Shown: positions 25,054 to 37,200 of the stretch, piece by piece | Position numbering within the stretch: the stretch's first letter is position 1 | How the letters are laid out: every line of letters starts with the position of its first letter | Assembly: GCA_021292105.1 (NCBI GenBank) | Contig: CM037857.1 | Span: 42,897,464 to 42,961,463, forward strand | DNA from: Anadara kagoshimensis | Lineage: Eukaryota > Mollusca > Bivalvia > Arcoida > Arcidae | Direction of reading: 5' to 3' | Length of the DNA: 64,000 nt | Made by a program: the position numbers and the translations under genes | The notes under the pieces: model-generated | Told to the model about the DNA's origin: nothing | Databases searched by the model: none | Seen by the model: only the letters and a program-made list of their open reading frames with translations

Positions 25054-26053
25054 NNNNNNNNNNNNNNNNNNNNNNNNNNNNNNNNNNNNNNNNNNNNNNN
25101 NNNNNNNNNNNNNNNNNNNNNNNNNNNNNNNNNNNNNNNNNNNNNNNNNNNNNNNNNNNNNNNNNNNNNNNNNNNNNNNNNNNNNNNNNNNNNNNNNNNN
25201 NNNNNNNNNNNNNNNNNNNNNNNNNNNNNNNNNNNNNNNNNNNNNNNNNNNNNNNNNNNNNNNNNNNNNNNNNNNNNNNNNNNNNNNNNNNNNNNNNNNN
25301 NNNNNNNNNNNNNNNNNNNNNNNNNNNNNNNNNNNNNNNNNNNNNNNNNNNNNNNNNNNNNNNNNNNNNNNNNNNNNNNNNNNNNNNNNNNNNNNNNNNN
25401 NNNNNNNNNNNNNNNNNNNNNNNNNNNNNNNNNNNNNNNNNNNNNNNNNNNNNNNNNNNNNNNNNNNNNNNNNNNNNNNNNNNNNNNNNNNNNNNNNNNN
25501 NNNNNNNNNNNNNNNNNNNNNNNNNNNNNNNNNNNNNNNNNNNNNNNNNNNNNNNNNNNNNNNNNNNNNNNNNNNNNNNNNNNNNNNNNNNNNNNNNNNN
25601 NNNNNNNNNNNNNNNNNNNNNNNNNNNNNNNNNNNNNNNNNNNNNNNNNNNNNNNNNNNNNNNNNNNNNNNNNNNNNNNNNNNNNNNNNNNNNNNNNNNN
25701 NNNNNNNNNNNNNNNNNNNNNNNNNNNNNNNNNNNNNNNNNNNNNNNNNNNNNNNNNNNNNNNNNNNNNNNNNNNNNNNNNNNNNNNNNNNNNNNNNNNN
25801 NNNNNNNNNNNNNNNNNNNNNNNNNNNNNNNNNNNNNNNNNNNNNNNNNNNNNNNNNNNNNNNNNNNNNNNNNNNNNNNNNNNNNNNNNNNNNNNNNNNN
25901 NNNNNNNNNNNNNNNNNNNNNNNNNNNNNNNNNNNNNNNNNNNNNNNNNNNNNNNNNNNNNNNNNNNNNNNNNNNNNNNNNNNNNNNNNNNNNNNNNNNN
26001 NNNNNNNNNNNNNNNNNNNNNNNNNNNNNNNNNNNNNNNNNNNNNNNNNNNNN
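25054..26053. other. Assembly gap (1000 N)
   Basis: Exactly 1000 consecutive N. A round number is usually a placeholder, so the true size is unknown. Open frames spanning it are artefacts. Confidence 0.98.
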
Positions 26054-26473
26054 ACATTATTTGGAACCAATTTATTGAATATTTTGTGGTAAACAATCCA
26101 TTTCTGGATTAAAAGAACATTAATTAGTCTGGGTTTTTTTCAACTTTTCATTATGCTAGCAGTCATGTCATTATATTCTGTATCGTGTGCAGTGCACGTA
26201 GATTTAGACTCAATAGATGATAATTATAATTAGATCATATTTATTTATTTTATTGTGTAATATGGATAATTTTATCTAAAGACCATGAGTGTATTTTCTG
26301 TCCGGCATGAATAAATTTTATCTACCGGTAAAATTTGAGTTTATTTTCCGATGTCTAACTTGATAATTCAGTCTGTTAAAGAGTTATAGCAACAATAGCA
26401 AAGATTGCACAAAATCAATAAATATCGTTATGTTAAGATCTAGTGATGATCATCACGAGGCCATCCATGCTGC
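26054..26473. other. AT-rich non-coding stretch
   Basis: Nothing supportable was seen. Confidence 0.5.
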
Positions 26474-26704
26474 TATAGACAAACAACATTGACCTGTGAG
26501 TTTTACCTTTAATTAAAATAATTTATTATGAACCAGAATATTTATGTATGGGGAACACTGGTGTTTATTTTGTCTACATTGTAGCAAACATGCATTGTTT
26601 ATTTGAACTGCAAATCCTAACAATACCTTTGTATTAGATGGATCAATTTATATTATTATTCCTAATGCAAGGTCAAGCGGACAGGTCAATGTTGTTTCCC
26701 TATA
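26474..26704. mobile_element. MITE, TATAGGCAAACAACATTG family, copy 1
   Basis: The left end tatagacaaacaacattgac continues ctgtgagttttacctt. The right end ggtcaagcggacaggtcaat, then gttgtttccctata, is its inverted counterpart. It pairs with the copy at 28133-28440. TA at the ends suggests a TA target. Confidence 0.65.
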
Positions 26705-26915
26705 CAAATAAATCTGGTAATTCTTATTTTTAATTCCGCTTGTGGTTGAAATGAGATATTTATAACCAGAAAATAAAGAGAATTTTGGAATCAATACAAA
26801 TTACAACTATTATTTCACTATACAAACTTTAAATGGAGTTCATTGTCCAACTGTCTGTAAAAATGTTACTCACAATAAACAAATTTCAAGTTTTATTTTA
26901 CATTAAGGTTGTTTT

Positions 26916-27321
26916 CATGGTTCCCACACATCAGGGGATTGAAAGTCAGGGAATTTTATTTTTTTTCAAGGTTAGGGAATTTGAAAAATTATAAAATGTC
27001 GGGGATTTTGTATTTCTCAAGAGTTATGACCCTTTGAAATTATAATCATCTTGTTTCTTATCTGGTCTACTCTTCCCATACTACTGAAGAGGACATGTTA
27101 TGGACTAGTGCCTTAGTTTTGTTTCTCGTTTCACATATTGTATGTCTCTTGGTACTTTGCTAACTGTTTATTAACTGTCTAATGGCAAAAATATAAACAG
27201 GTGTATCTTGTTGCACCTAGCAGCATTCTTGTTTTGATGTGCGTTAGAATGTCAAGGATAAATGGAATTCTGTCAGAGAATTTTCAGGGAATTTTGAACA
27301 AAGACAAGTGTGGGAACTATG
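26916..27321. mobile_element. Inverted-repeat element with CATGGTTCCCACAC ends
   Basis: The left end is catggttcccacacatcagg, followed by gtcagggaatttt. The right end cagggaattttgaacaaaga, then caagtgtgggaactatg, is the inverted counterpart. It is a roughly 400-bp non-autonomous DNA element. The 82-codon frame starting at 27201 begins inside the right arm and runs out of the element, so it is not treated as a gene. Confidence 0.5.
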
Positions 27322-27449
27322 GTATTACTATGAAAGAATTTTACAGGGCTATGATTGGTTGGTTGAATGTTTCAGCAATTTTTCAGCTATTCGCTATGAA
27401 CTATTTTATTAATCTCTATGGATTACATGTGACCTATGAGTGCATGTGA

Positions 27450-27692
27450 AGTCCAGTGTGTTTTATGGTCTGCCTTGTACTAGCGCACACTCAGGGCAAC
27501 TTTAAAGTGCAAGCTCACAGAGTCAGTACGCCACAGACAAGCTTACCACTCCCCCAGTCTATTTACTGATACCAGGTAACCAGTAAAGGCCAACTGCAAG
27601 GAAAATTCACTTTCCCACATGTGTTCTGAGCGGGACTCAAACTCACAGCCATGAGAGACCTACAGGCTATGAGTGTCAGATCAGTTTTTCTG
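27450..27692 (-). mobile_element. Probable tRNA-derived SINE
   Basis: Read on the minus strand, a B-box-like gagtttgagtcccgctcag follows ~70 bases of tRNA-like head, with a body running toward 27450. The A box is poorly preserved, so this is tentative. Confidence 0.35.
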
Positions 27693-27734
27693 AGTCATCC
27701 AGTATTGTTTTATGTTTGTTGTTGTGTTAGTTGT

Positions 27735-28060
27735 TGCCAAGTACATGTACATGTTTTATCCCCCACTTTTGGAAGAAAGAGAGGATATTAAATTCGAAGT
27801 TCTGTCAGTCCTTCTGTCCATCCAGTCACTTCTTGTCCATAACAATTCTCCAAAACTGTGAAGCATTTTTTTTTTCAAAACTTCTGTCAACCCTTCCTTC
27901 CGTCCAAAACATCAGCATTAATAGGAGATAGGCATATCAATAAACTAAGTTGGTTTGCTCATTTACCAGGAGTTACGTCCCTTTGAACATAAGTGCAAAT
28001 CACAAAAAGTACTAAACATACTGATGGAAATTCACTAAATATGGGGTTTTGTGTTGTTTT
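27735..28060. repeat. Dispersed repeat fragment
   Basis: It shares the block agttacgtccctttgaacat, then aagtgcaaatcacaaaaagt and attcactaaat, with 50806-51060, where the same block leads into the 53-bp array. The class is unknown. Confidence 0.45.
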
Positions 28061-28132
28061 TTAATTTTAGTTTTATATGTTCTAATAAATTAAATATCCC
28101 TGTGTTTTACAGCAATTCAGTTAAATTATTGG

Positions 28133-28195
28133 TATAGGCAAACAACATTGACCTGTCCGCTTGACCTTTAATTGAAATATTTATTATGAATGAGT

Positions 28196-28268
<73 letters not shown>

Positions 28269-28440
28269 CAAGGGAAACTTATTTATTTTGTTTACATAAT
28301 GAGAAACACTAACCACAAACACTGTGTATGTATGAACTGTGAGTTCTAATACTACCCATGTAATGGGTGGATTCTCCTTTAAGAATATTTTTAATGAAAT
28401 GTCAAGCTGACAGGTCAATGTTTGCCTATATAATAAAGGG
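28133..28440. mobile_element. MITE, TATAGGCAAACAACATTG family, copy 2
   Basis: The TIR reads tataggcaaacaacattgac then ctgtccgcttgaccttt, and returns inverted at the right end (gtcaagctgacaggtcaatg, then tttgcctata). An (AT)n microsatellite occupies 28203-28268 inside it. Confidence 0.7.
28203..28268. repeat. AT microsatellite inside a MITE
   Basis: A long alternating TA tract with one AA interruption near 28248. Confidence 0.85.
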
Positions 28441-28980
28441 TTTTTCAGTAATATAAAAAATAACCACCAGAAGAAACAAATTTTTGTACTTTCAATACCA
28501 GTTGTTTTGAATGAGGTATCAACTATGTTCACTCTTGAAGGGACCATGGTGGTTTTGATCCAATATTTTGCCAAATGACCCCATTATTAAAGCCATAGTG
28601 GGCCTGATAATTAACATGACACAAATGCAATAATATTGGTGTTGTGTTGTTTGAGAGGAATGATTTTGAAAACGGACTCCTAAAAAATCCTTAGATTCAA
28701 CAATGTATCAAAGATTTTTTGATGCATTACTTAAACACAGTTTTACTAAATATACTAAAAGTGTACCAGTACAAATGTTAGATTCTCCATAGACTTTAGA
28801 AATTAAAACGATACTATATATTAATAATTGATAACTTAAGCTAGTCAAGGTGATATGCTGATAAAGTCTACCTATGATCATGCAATATTGATTTTTACGA
28901 CTGGAGAACTCAGGTGATGATAATATTACACTGACACAATAAACATGATAAAATATAAATATAATTCTATTTTTTATATA
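28441..28980. other. AT-rich non-coding stretch
   Basis: No gene is supported. A 109-codon minus-strand frame (28708-29037) runs into the satellite and shows no domain. Confidence 0.45.
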
Positions 28981-29633
28981 AAAATCACTAGATTGTTCAA
29001 TACTTAAAATCACTGCAAAATCCAGGAGATTGTTCAAATACTAAAATTCATTACAAAAACTACTAGATTGTTCAATACCAAAATTCATTACAACAATACC
29101 AAAATTCATTACAAAAAACATTAGATTGTTCAACACTAAAATTCATTACAAAAGCCACTATATTGTTCAATACTAAAATTCATTACAAAAACTACTAGAT
29201 TGTTCAATACCAAAATTCATTACAACAATACCAAATTCATTACAAAAACATTAGATTGTTCAATACTAAAATTCATTACAACAATACCAAAATTCATTAC
29301 AAAAAACATTAGATTGTTCAAATACTAAAATTCATTACAACAACTACTAGATTGTTCAAATACTAAAATTCATTACAACAACTACTAGATTGTTCAAATA
29401 CTAAAATTCATTACAACAACTACTAGATTGTTCAAATACTAAAATTCATTACAACAACTACTAGATTGTTCAAATACTAAAATTCATTACAAAAACTACT
29501 AGATTGTTCAATACTAAAATTCATTATAAAAACTACTAAATTGTTCAATACTAAAATTCATTATAAAAACTACTAAATTGTTCAATACTAAAATTCATTA
29601 CAACAATACCAAAATTCATTACAAAAACTACTA

Positions 29634-29790
29634 CAGTCCAACCTTCCTTAAAGGCCACCTCTATATAAGGGCCACCTGCTTATAAAGGCCAGTAGAATTA
29701 TATCCATTTGTTCTTTATTCATATTATTTGAACCCATAAAGGCCAGTTCTACTGGTTCCTTTGGGTGGCCTTTATAGATAGGTTTGACTG
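29634..29790. mobile_element. MITE, CAGTCAAACCTG family, inside the satellite (copy a)
   Basis: It runs from cagtccaaccttccttaaag to atagataggtttgactg, flanked by TA. Removing the element and one TA restores an intact satellite unit (aactac-TA-gattgttc). It differs from copies b and c by one missing C near 29700. Confidence 0.85.
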
Positions 29791-30398
29791 TAGATTGTTC
29801 AATACTAAAATTCATTACAAAAACTACTAGATTGTTCAATACCAAAATTCATTACAACAATACCAAAATTCATTACAAAAAACATTAGATTGTTCAACAC
29901 TAAAATTCATTACAAAAGCCACTATATTGTTCAATACTAAAATTCATTACAAAAACTACTAGATTGTTCAATACCAAAATTCATTACAACAATACCAAAT
30001 TCATTACAAAAAACATTAGATTGTTCAACACTAAAATTCATTACAACAATACCAAAATTCATTACAAAAAACATTAGATTGTTCAAATACTAAAATTCAT
30101 TACAACAACTACTAGATTGTTCAAATACTAAAATTCATTACAACAACTACTAGATTGTTCAAATACTAAAATTCATTACAACAACTACTAGATTGTTCAA
30201 ATACTAAAATTCATTACAACAACTACTAGATTGTTCAAATACTAAAATTCATTACAAAAACTACTAGATTGTTCAATACTAAAATTCATTATAAAAACTA
30301 CTAAATTGTTCAATACTAAAATTCATTATAAAAACTACTAAATTGTTCAATACTAAAATTCATTACAACAATACCAAAATTCATTACAAAAACTACTA

Positions 30399-30556
30399 CA
30401 GTCCAACCTTCCTTAAAGGCCACCTCTATATAAGGGCCACCTGCTTATAAAGGCCAGTAGAATTATATCCCATTTGTTCTTTATTCATATTATTTGAACC
30501 CATAAAGGCCAGTTCTACTGGTTCCTTTGGGTGGCCTTTATAGATAGGTTTGACTG
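30399..30556. mobile_element. MITE, CAGTCAAACCTG family, inside the satellite (copy b)
   Basis: 158 bp, essentially identical to copies a and c, in the same phase of the satellite unit with the same TA flanks. It was therefore amplified with the array and not inserted anew. Confidence 0.85.
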
Positions 30557-32759
30557 TAGATTGTTCAATACTAAAATTCATTACAAAAACTACTAGATTG
30601 TTCAATACCAAAATTCATTACAACAATACCAAAATTCATTACAAAAACATTAGATTGTTCAACACTAAAATTCATTACAAAAGCCACTATATTGTTCAAT
30701 ACTAAAATTCATTACAAAAACTACTAGATTGTTCAATACCAAAATTCATTACAACAATACCAAATTCATTACAAAAAACATTAGATTGTTCAATACTAAA
30801 ATTCATTACAACAATACCAAAATTCATTACAAAAAACATTAGATTGTTCAAATACTAAAATTCATTACAACAACTACTAGATTGTTCAAATACTAAAATT
30901 CATTACAACAACTACTAGATTGTTCAAATACTAAAATTCATTACAACAACTACTAGATTGTTCAAATACTAAAATTCATTACAACAACTACTAGATTGTT
31001 CAAATACTAAAATTCATTACAAAAACTACTAGATTGTTCAAATACTAAAATTCATTACAACAACTACTAGATTGTTCAAATACTAAAATTCATTACAACA
31101 ATACCAAAATTCATTACAAAAAACATTAGATTGTTCAAATACTAAAATTCATTACAACAACTACTAGATTGTTCAAATACTAAAATTCATTACAACAACT
31201 ACTAGATTGTTCAAATACTAAAATTCATTACAACAACTACTAGATTGTTCAAATACTAAAATTCATTACAACAACTACTAGATTGTTCAAATACTAAAAT
31301 TCATTACAAAAACTACTAGATTGTTCAAATACTAAAATTCATTACAACAACTACTAGATTGTTCAAATACTAAAATTCATTACAACAACTACTAGATTGT
31401 TCAATACTAAAATTCATTACAAAAACTACTAGATTGTTCAATACTAAAATTCATTACAAAAACTACTAGATTGTTCAATACTAAAATTCATTACAACAAT
31501 ACCAAAATTCATTACAAAAAACATTAGATTGTTCAAATACTAAAATTCATTACAACTACTAGATTGTTCAAATACTAAAATTCATTACAACAACTACTAG
31601 ATTGTTCAAATACTAAAATTCATTACAACAACTACTAGATTGTTCAAATACTAAAATTCATTACAACAACTACTAGATTGTTCAAATACTAAAATTCATT
31701 ACAAAAACTACTAGATTGTTCAAATACTAAAATTCATTACAACAACTACTAGATTGTTCAAATACTAAAATTCATTACAACAACTACTAGATTGTTCAAA
31801 TACTAAAATTCATTACAACAACTACTAGATTGTTCAAATACTAAAATTCATTACAAAAACTACTAGATTGTTCAAATACTAAAATTCATTACAACAACTA
31901 CTAGATTGTTCAAATACTAAAATTCATTACAACAACTACTAGATTGTTCAAATACTAAAATTCATTACAACAATACCAAAATTCATTACAAAAAACATTA
32001 GATTGTTCAAATACTAAAATTCATTACAACAACTACTAGATTGTTCAAATACTAAAATTCATTACAACAACTACTAGATTGTTCAAATACTAAAATTCAT
32101 TACAACAACTACTAGATTGTTCAAATACTAAAATTCATTACAACAACTACTAGATTGTTCAAATACTAAAATTCATTACAAAAACTACTAGATTGTTCAA
32201 ATACTAAAATTCATTACAACAACTACTAGATTGTTCAAATACTAAAATTCATTACAACAACTACTAGATTGTTCAAATACTAAAATTCATTACAACAATA
32301 CCAAAATTCATTACAAAAAACATTAGATTGTTCAAATACTAAAATTCATTACAACAACTACTAGATTGTTCAAATACTAAAATTCATTACAACAACTACT
32401 AGATTGTTCAAATACTAAAATTCATTACAACAACTACTAGATTGTTCAAATACTAAAATTCATTACAACAACTACTAGATTGTTCAAATACTAAAATTCA
32501 TTACAACAACTACTAGATTGTTCAAATACTAAAATTCATTACAACAACTACTAGATTGTTCAATACTAAAATTCATTACAACAACTACTAGATTGTTCAA
32601 TACTAAAATTCATTACAAAAACTACTAGATTGTTCAATACTAAAATTCATTATAAAAACTACTAAATTGTTCAATACTAAAATTCATTATAAAAACTACT
32701 AAATTGTTCAATACTAAAATTCATTACAACAATACCAAAATTCATTACAAAAACTACTA

Positions 32760-32917
32760 CAGTCCAACCTTCCTTAAAGGCCACCTCTATATAAGGGCCA
32801 CCTGCTTATAAAGGCCAGTAGAATTATATCCCATTTGTTCTTTATTCATATTATTTGAACCCATAAAGGCCAGTTCTACTGGTTCCTTTGGGTGGCCTTT
32901 ATAGATAGGTTTGACTG
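32760..32917. mobile_element. MITE, CAGTCAAACCTG family, inside the satellite (copy c)
   Basis: 158 bp, identical by eye to copy b, with the same insertion point in the satellite unit. Confidence 0.85.
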
Positions 32918-33208
32918 TAGATTGTTCAATACTAAAATTCATTACAAAAACTACAAGATTGCTCAACACTAAAATTCATTACAAAAGCCACAAGATTGCT
33001 CAATACCAAAATTCATTACAAAAGCCACAAGATTGCTCAATACCAAAATTCATTACAAAAGCCACAAGATTGCTCAATACCAAAATTCATTACAAAAGCC
33101 ACAAGATTGCTCAATACCAAAATTCATTACAAAAGCCACAAGATTGCTCAATACCAAAATTCATTACAAAAGCTACTAGATTGTTCAATACCAAGATTCA
33201 TTACATAA

Positions 33209-33730
33209 GGATTAGCTCTGAAAAATGTGATAAATGGCTTCTCATTAACCAAAGAGCTCGTCATAATCAAATTCCATATACAGAATCAGAAGACTCAAAT
33301 AAAAATTGCTTTGATTTTGGCTAATGCTCACTAGGTGAGCGATACAGGCCCTATTGTTTTCTTAAAATATTTTGTTGAAATGTTTAAGGTAGTCATTATT
33401 TATCAGGTGAGCATATCAGGCCCAATGGGTTTCTTTTTTATGTATGTGATAGTAGTTAACTCAACTGGCAATAGCTTATGGGAGGCAAAGGTTGTGTTCA
33501 TGCATCCATGTGTAAACTTTAATCCTTTTCTCTGAAACTGCTGAGGTAATTGAAACCAAATTTAGTGTTGAAAGTCCTCAGATGGTGTAGACTAAAGTTT
33601 GCACAATGCGACCCCATCTGACATCCCAGATGGTCGCCATTACTTCAAATAGCAAAAATGCAAAAGTAGCCATTGTGCATTAAATTTTCAACTAATTTTG
33701 TTGTGGCCAATAAACTAGAGTAACATTAAT
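33209..33730. repeat. Dispersed repeat fragments (AGGTGAGCGATACAGGCCC)
   Basis: Bases 33209-33350 (attccatatacagaatcaga ... aggtgagcgatacaggccct) match 39300-39430 in intron 3. A second caggtgagcatatcaggccc boundary lies at 33404. The following block (gaaactgctgaggtaattga, cagatggtcgccat) has the look of a widespread molluscan repeat. The class is not determined. Confidence 0.5.
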
Positions 33731-34120
33731 TAACGGTACAAAAATACTAAGTTGTAATGTGTGGTTAATTATGTCAGTTGTAAATCTGCAATAATCGGTA
33801 TGATCTTTTTTATTTTAGCTGAAAATGGGACAACTACAAAAATGCCAAGTTGTAATGTGTGGTTAATCACGGCTGTTATAAATCTGCAATAATCAGTATG
33901 ATCTTATTTTGTTTTAGCTGAAGATGGGACAACTACAAAAATGCCAAGTTGTAATGTGTGGTTAATTATGTCAGTTGTAAATCTGCAATAATCAGTATGA
34001 TCAGTTTTATTTTAGCTGAAGATGGGACAACTACAAAAATGCCAAGTTGTAATGTGTGGTTAATCATGTCAGTTATAAATCTGCAATAATCAATATGATC
34101 TTGTTTTGTTTTAGCTGAAG
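33731..34120 (+). repeat. Four upstream tandem copies of the coding exon 1 acceptor/start region
   Basis: Units of 98-100 bp repeat the block that begins the NTPDase coding sequence. In each full copy a pyrimidine tract and ttttag|ctgaa(g/a)atg is followed by gccaagttgtaatgtgtggt. ATGs fall at 33825, 33924 and 34022, matching the real start at 34121; a fourth copy near 33731 lacks the start. The upstream copies lack one A present in the real exon, so their frame ends after 13 codons at a TAA. They could act as decoy acceptors or short upstream frames if included in the 5' UTR; that is inference. Confidence 0.85.
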
Positions 34121-34252
34121 ATGGAACAACCACAAAAAATGCCAAGTTGTAATGTGTGGTTAATCATGGCTGTTATAAGTCTTACCATTGGTTGTTCTGG
34201 GATAATAGCTATGGCAATTCTCAGAAGTCAAGATCTAGTTACTGTTTATGAG
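34121..34252 (+). CDS. NTPDase coding exon 1: start and membrane anchor
   Basis: 44 codons beginning MEQPQKMPSCNVWLIMA, followed by a hydrophobic stretch (VISLTIGCSGIIAMAIL) that serves as the N-terminal membrane anchor. It ends VTVYE|gtaaat in phase 0. The ATG sits 6 bases after a good acceptor (tgttttag|ctgaag), implying a 5' non-coding exon upstream that I cannot place. An alternative start is the in-frame Met at residue 7. Confidence 0.85.
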
Positions 34253-37200
34253 GTAAATGTGTTTATTGTTGAATGTGAGAGTATGAGTTACTGTATATCC
34301 AAATATTGAGTGCATATGGAAAATGCAAGAATAAAGTCCTACTTAATTTCCAACAACCTCAGAAAATATTGTCTAAACTTGATACAAAATCTACTGATCC
34401 AAAAGTGAATTTAATTCTGTACATAGAGCAATTTTTGAAGTTTTTTAACAAAACAACAAATAGAACTATGTCAAAATTATAATACTTTAAAATCATAACT
34501 TTTATGAAATAAACAACAATGGCAGTTGAATTTAACTAATTCTTTATGAAATCTGTGGTAATTTTAATTTATTTTGAAGGGTGTAGCGTATTTTGGTGTT
34601 TAGTTATTCTGTCACATTTTAAAACTTGATTTATTGATTAGATTTCACTTCTGTGAAAGGGAGATAAATTGCACAGTGCCGTGTGCAAACTGAGCACATG
34701 GAATACAAATGTGGATTTTAAATACTTCATCGATTTTGAAGTAAAATTTACATGAAATGGGAATATTGTTAGTGGTATTCATCAGTTTAATAAAAACTAG
34801 ACTAAGCAGCAAATGATCCAGTTACATACAAACACTAGAATGAGCCCCATCATAGCAGTGGTCGGGTCTGCAAAAACTCTACTTTGTCTCTATCCAAAAT
34901 GACAAACAACGTTCGGTACAATTGATAGAACTTTATTTAATTTTAATTACTTATCATCTTTTTCATATATTTATGGTAGAACTTTATTAAATTTTAATTA
35001 CTCATCATCTTTTTCATATATTTATGGAATTATTATTTTCTGCCGTTTTTACATAACAATACATGTACATGGTTTGGTATGTTGTTCATCATCCGTCTGA
35101 CTATGCATTGATCGACCCCTTTTCCCTATCAACCTTTTCAACTATTGGTTATGAAATGAAGAAGTATTAATTAATGATCAATGACAACTGTAACAAAACA
35201 TTACATGGCTGCAATACGGGAGTACCAATAAAATGGAATATGGAAATTGTCACCGTTATATATAGACAGTTGTGACAAATGATCATTTGTTTATGATTAT
35301 GTCATTTGTTGTGTTTTCTGATAATGTTTAATGTTTGTACCTGTAATTATGCCCATCAAATGACAAAACTTACACTGTCTTATTTACAAATTTTGACATT
35401 TTATTTTAATGTGTTTCAGTATGGCGTTGTTTTTGATGCTGGTTCTTCACATACTGCACTGTTTGTGTATAAATGGAATGGTGAAAAATTTAACAACACA
35501 GCTCTAGCTAACCAGATTGGTTACAAAAAAGCAGGTATACATTTATATAGGCTGGGATTATGCTTTTAGTACTGTTAGATTTTAGCTCACCTGACCAAAG
35601 GTCATATTGAGACTAGTTACTTTTGACCTACATATTGGGTCTAGTTAATTTTGACCTACATATTGGGACTAGTTACTGTTGACCTACATATTGGGACTAC
35701 TGTAGTTCTTTAAATAGTAGAATAGGTAATTTATGGCTACAAAAAATCTAAATTTCAATATCATAAAGAAAGATCTGTGAAATTATATTCAATACTAAAA
35801 TACCTTTTAAGAAAAAATGCTTATAGACTTTTGATAATTGTATACAATTCTGGGTATAGAGAAAAAATGAACGCTGTACAAAATACTTAGTCTGCAACGA
35901 AGTCACAAAACACCCAAATGTACCTCTTATTTATCCACATACCCCAAATGATGTCACATGTATATATAGGTTACATAGAATCACACCTGTAAAAGGTGTT
36001 CAACAGGTGTGTTGATTATTTAAGAGGGGTAAGCTCAAAACATAAAATTTGCATATGGGGCACTAAAGGTTATCTTCATAGTAAAAAAGATCTGTAAGAG
36101 ACCACATTTTCCTCTATATAGCAGAAAACGTAAGACTTAATATTTTGGAATTATGTCAAATTTAGAAAGGAATTTTGATTGTATACCACTTTTCATTATC
36201 TGATTTTTGCTAAGAATTCACAGAAACTTTTTATTGCAACAAATGATCTATTCTACTATATAAAGAACCACAGTAGTTACTTTTGACCTACATATTGGGA
36301 CTAGTTACTTTTGACCTACATATTGGGACTAGTTACTGTTGACCTACATATTGGAACTAGTTACTTTTGACCTACATATTGGGTCTAGTTACTGTTGACC
36401 TACATATTGGGTCTAGTTACTTTTGACCTACATATTGGGTCTAGTTACTTTTGACCTACATATTGGGTCTAGTTACTTTTGACCTACATATTGGGTCTAG
36501 TTACTGTTGACCTACATATTGGGTCTAGTTACTTTTGACCTACATATTGGGTCTAGTTACTGTTGACCTACATATTGGGTCTAGTTACTTTTGACCTACA
36601 TATTGGGTGTAGTTACTTTTGACCTACATATTGGGTGTAGTTACTTTTGACCTACATATTGGGTCTAGTTACTTTTGACCTACATATTGGCACTAGTTAC
36701 TTTTGACCTACATATTGGGTCTAGTTACTTTTGACCTACATATTGGGTCTAGTTACTTTTGACCTACATATTGGGTGTAGTTACTTTTGACCTACGTATT
36801 GGGTCTAGTTACTTTTGACCTACATATTGGGTCTAGTTACTTTTGACCTACATATTGGCACTAGTTACTTTTGACCTACATATTGGGTCTAGTTACTGTT
36901 GACCTACATATTGGGTCTAGTTACTTTTGACCTACATTTTGGGTCTAGTTACTTTTGACCTACATATTGGGTCTAGTTACTGTTGACCTACATATTGGGT
37001 CTAGTTACTTTTGACCTACATATTGGGACTAGTTACTGTTGACCTACATATTGGGTCTAGTTACCTATGACTATTTTCTAGTCTGAATGAGCAGTTAGTA
37101 ATGAAATATTAGAGCAAAACTAAGCGTCATTAAAAGATCTACTTGGATTGTAAAGAAAATATAAATTGTATTCTAATAATTTAGGTACCACTGTACTGGT

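Larger units (their letters stand above)
28981..33208. repeat. 38-bp satellite array (CTACTAGATTGTTCAAATAC)
   Basis: About 100 head-to-tail units built on ctactagattgttcaa(a)tac plus taaaattcattacaa(c/a)aa, 36-38 bp long, with shorter aataccaaaattcattac variants. Longer-range order is present: a block of ~765 bp that includes a MITE is repeated (29634 to 30399), and a further copy of the MITE appears at 32760. Near the right end (32950-33170) a homogenised 37-bp subtype (caagattgctcaatacc) takes over. Several frames of 60-137 codons arise only from the repeat. Confidence 0.95.

Noticed and set aside
24961-26096. Four long open frames of 342-372 codons
   Set aside because: They consist almost entirely of unknown residues across the 1000-N gap.
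27201-27449. 82-codon frame
   Set aside because: It starts inside the right arm of an inverted-repeat element and shows no recognisable domain.
29648-32969. Three near-identical 60-65-codon minus-strand frames
   Set aside because: They lie across the hitch-hiking MITE copies and satellite units.
28981-33208. CRISPR-like array of short repeats
   Set aside because: Units are directly adjacent with no unique spacers, in a eukaryotic genome; it is a satellite.
32911-33324. 137-codon frame with repeated peptide
   Set aside because: A product of the 37-bp satellite subtype; no protein family.
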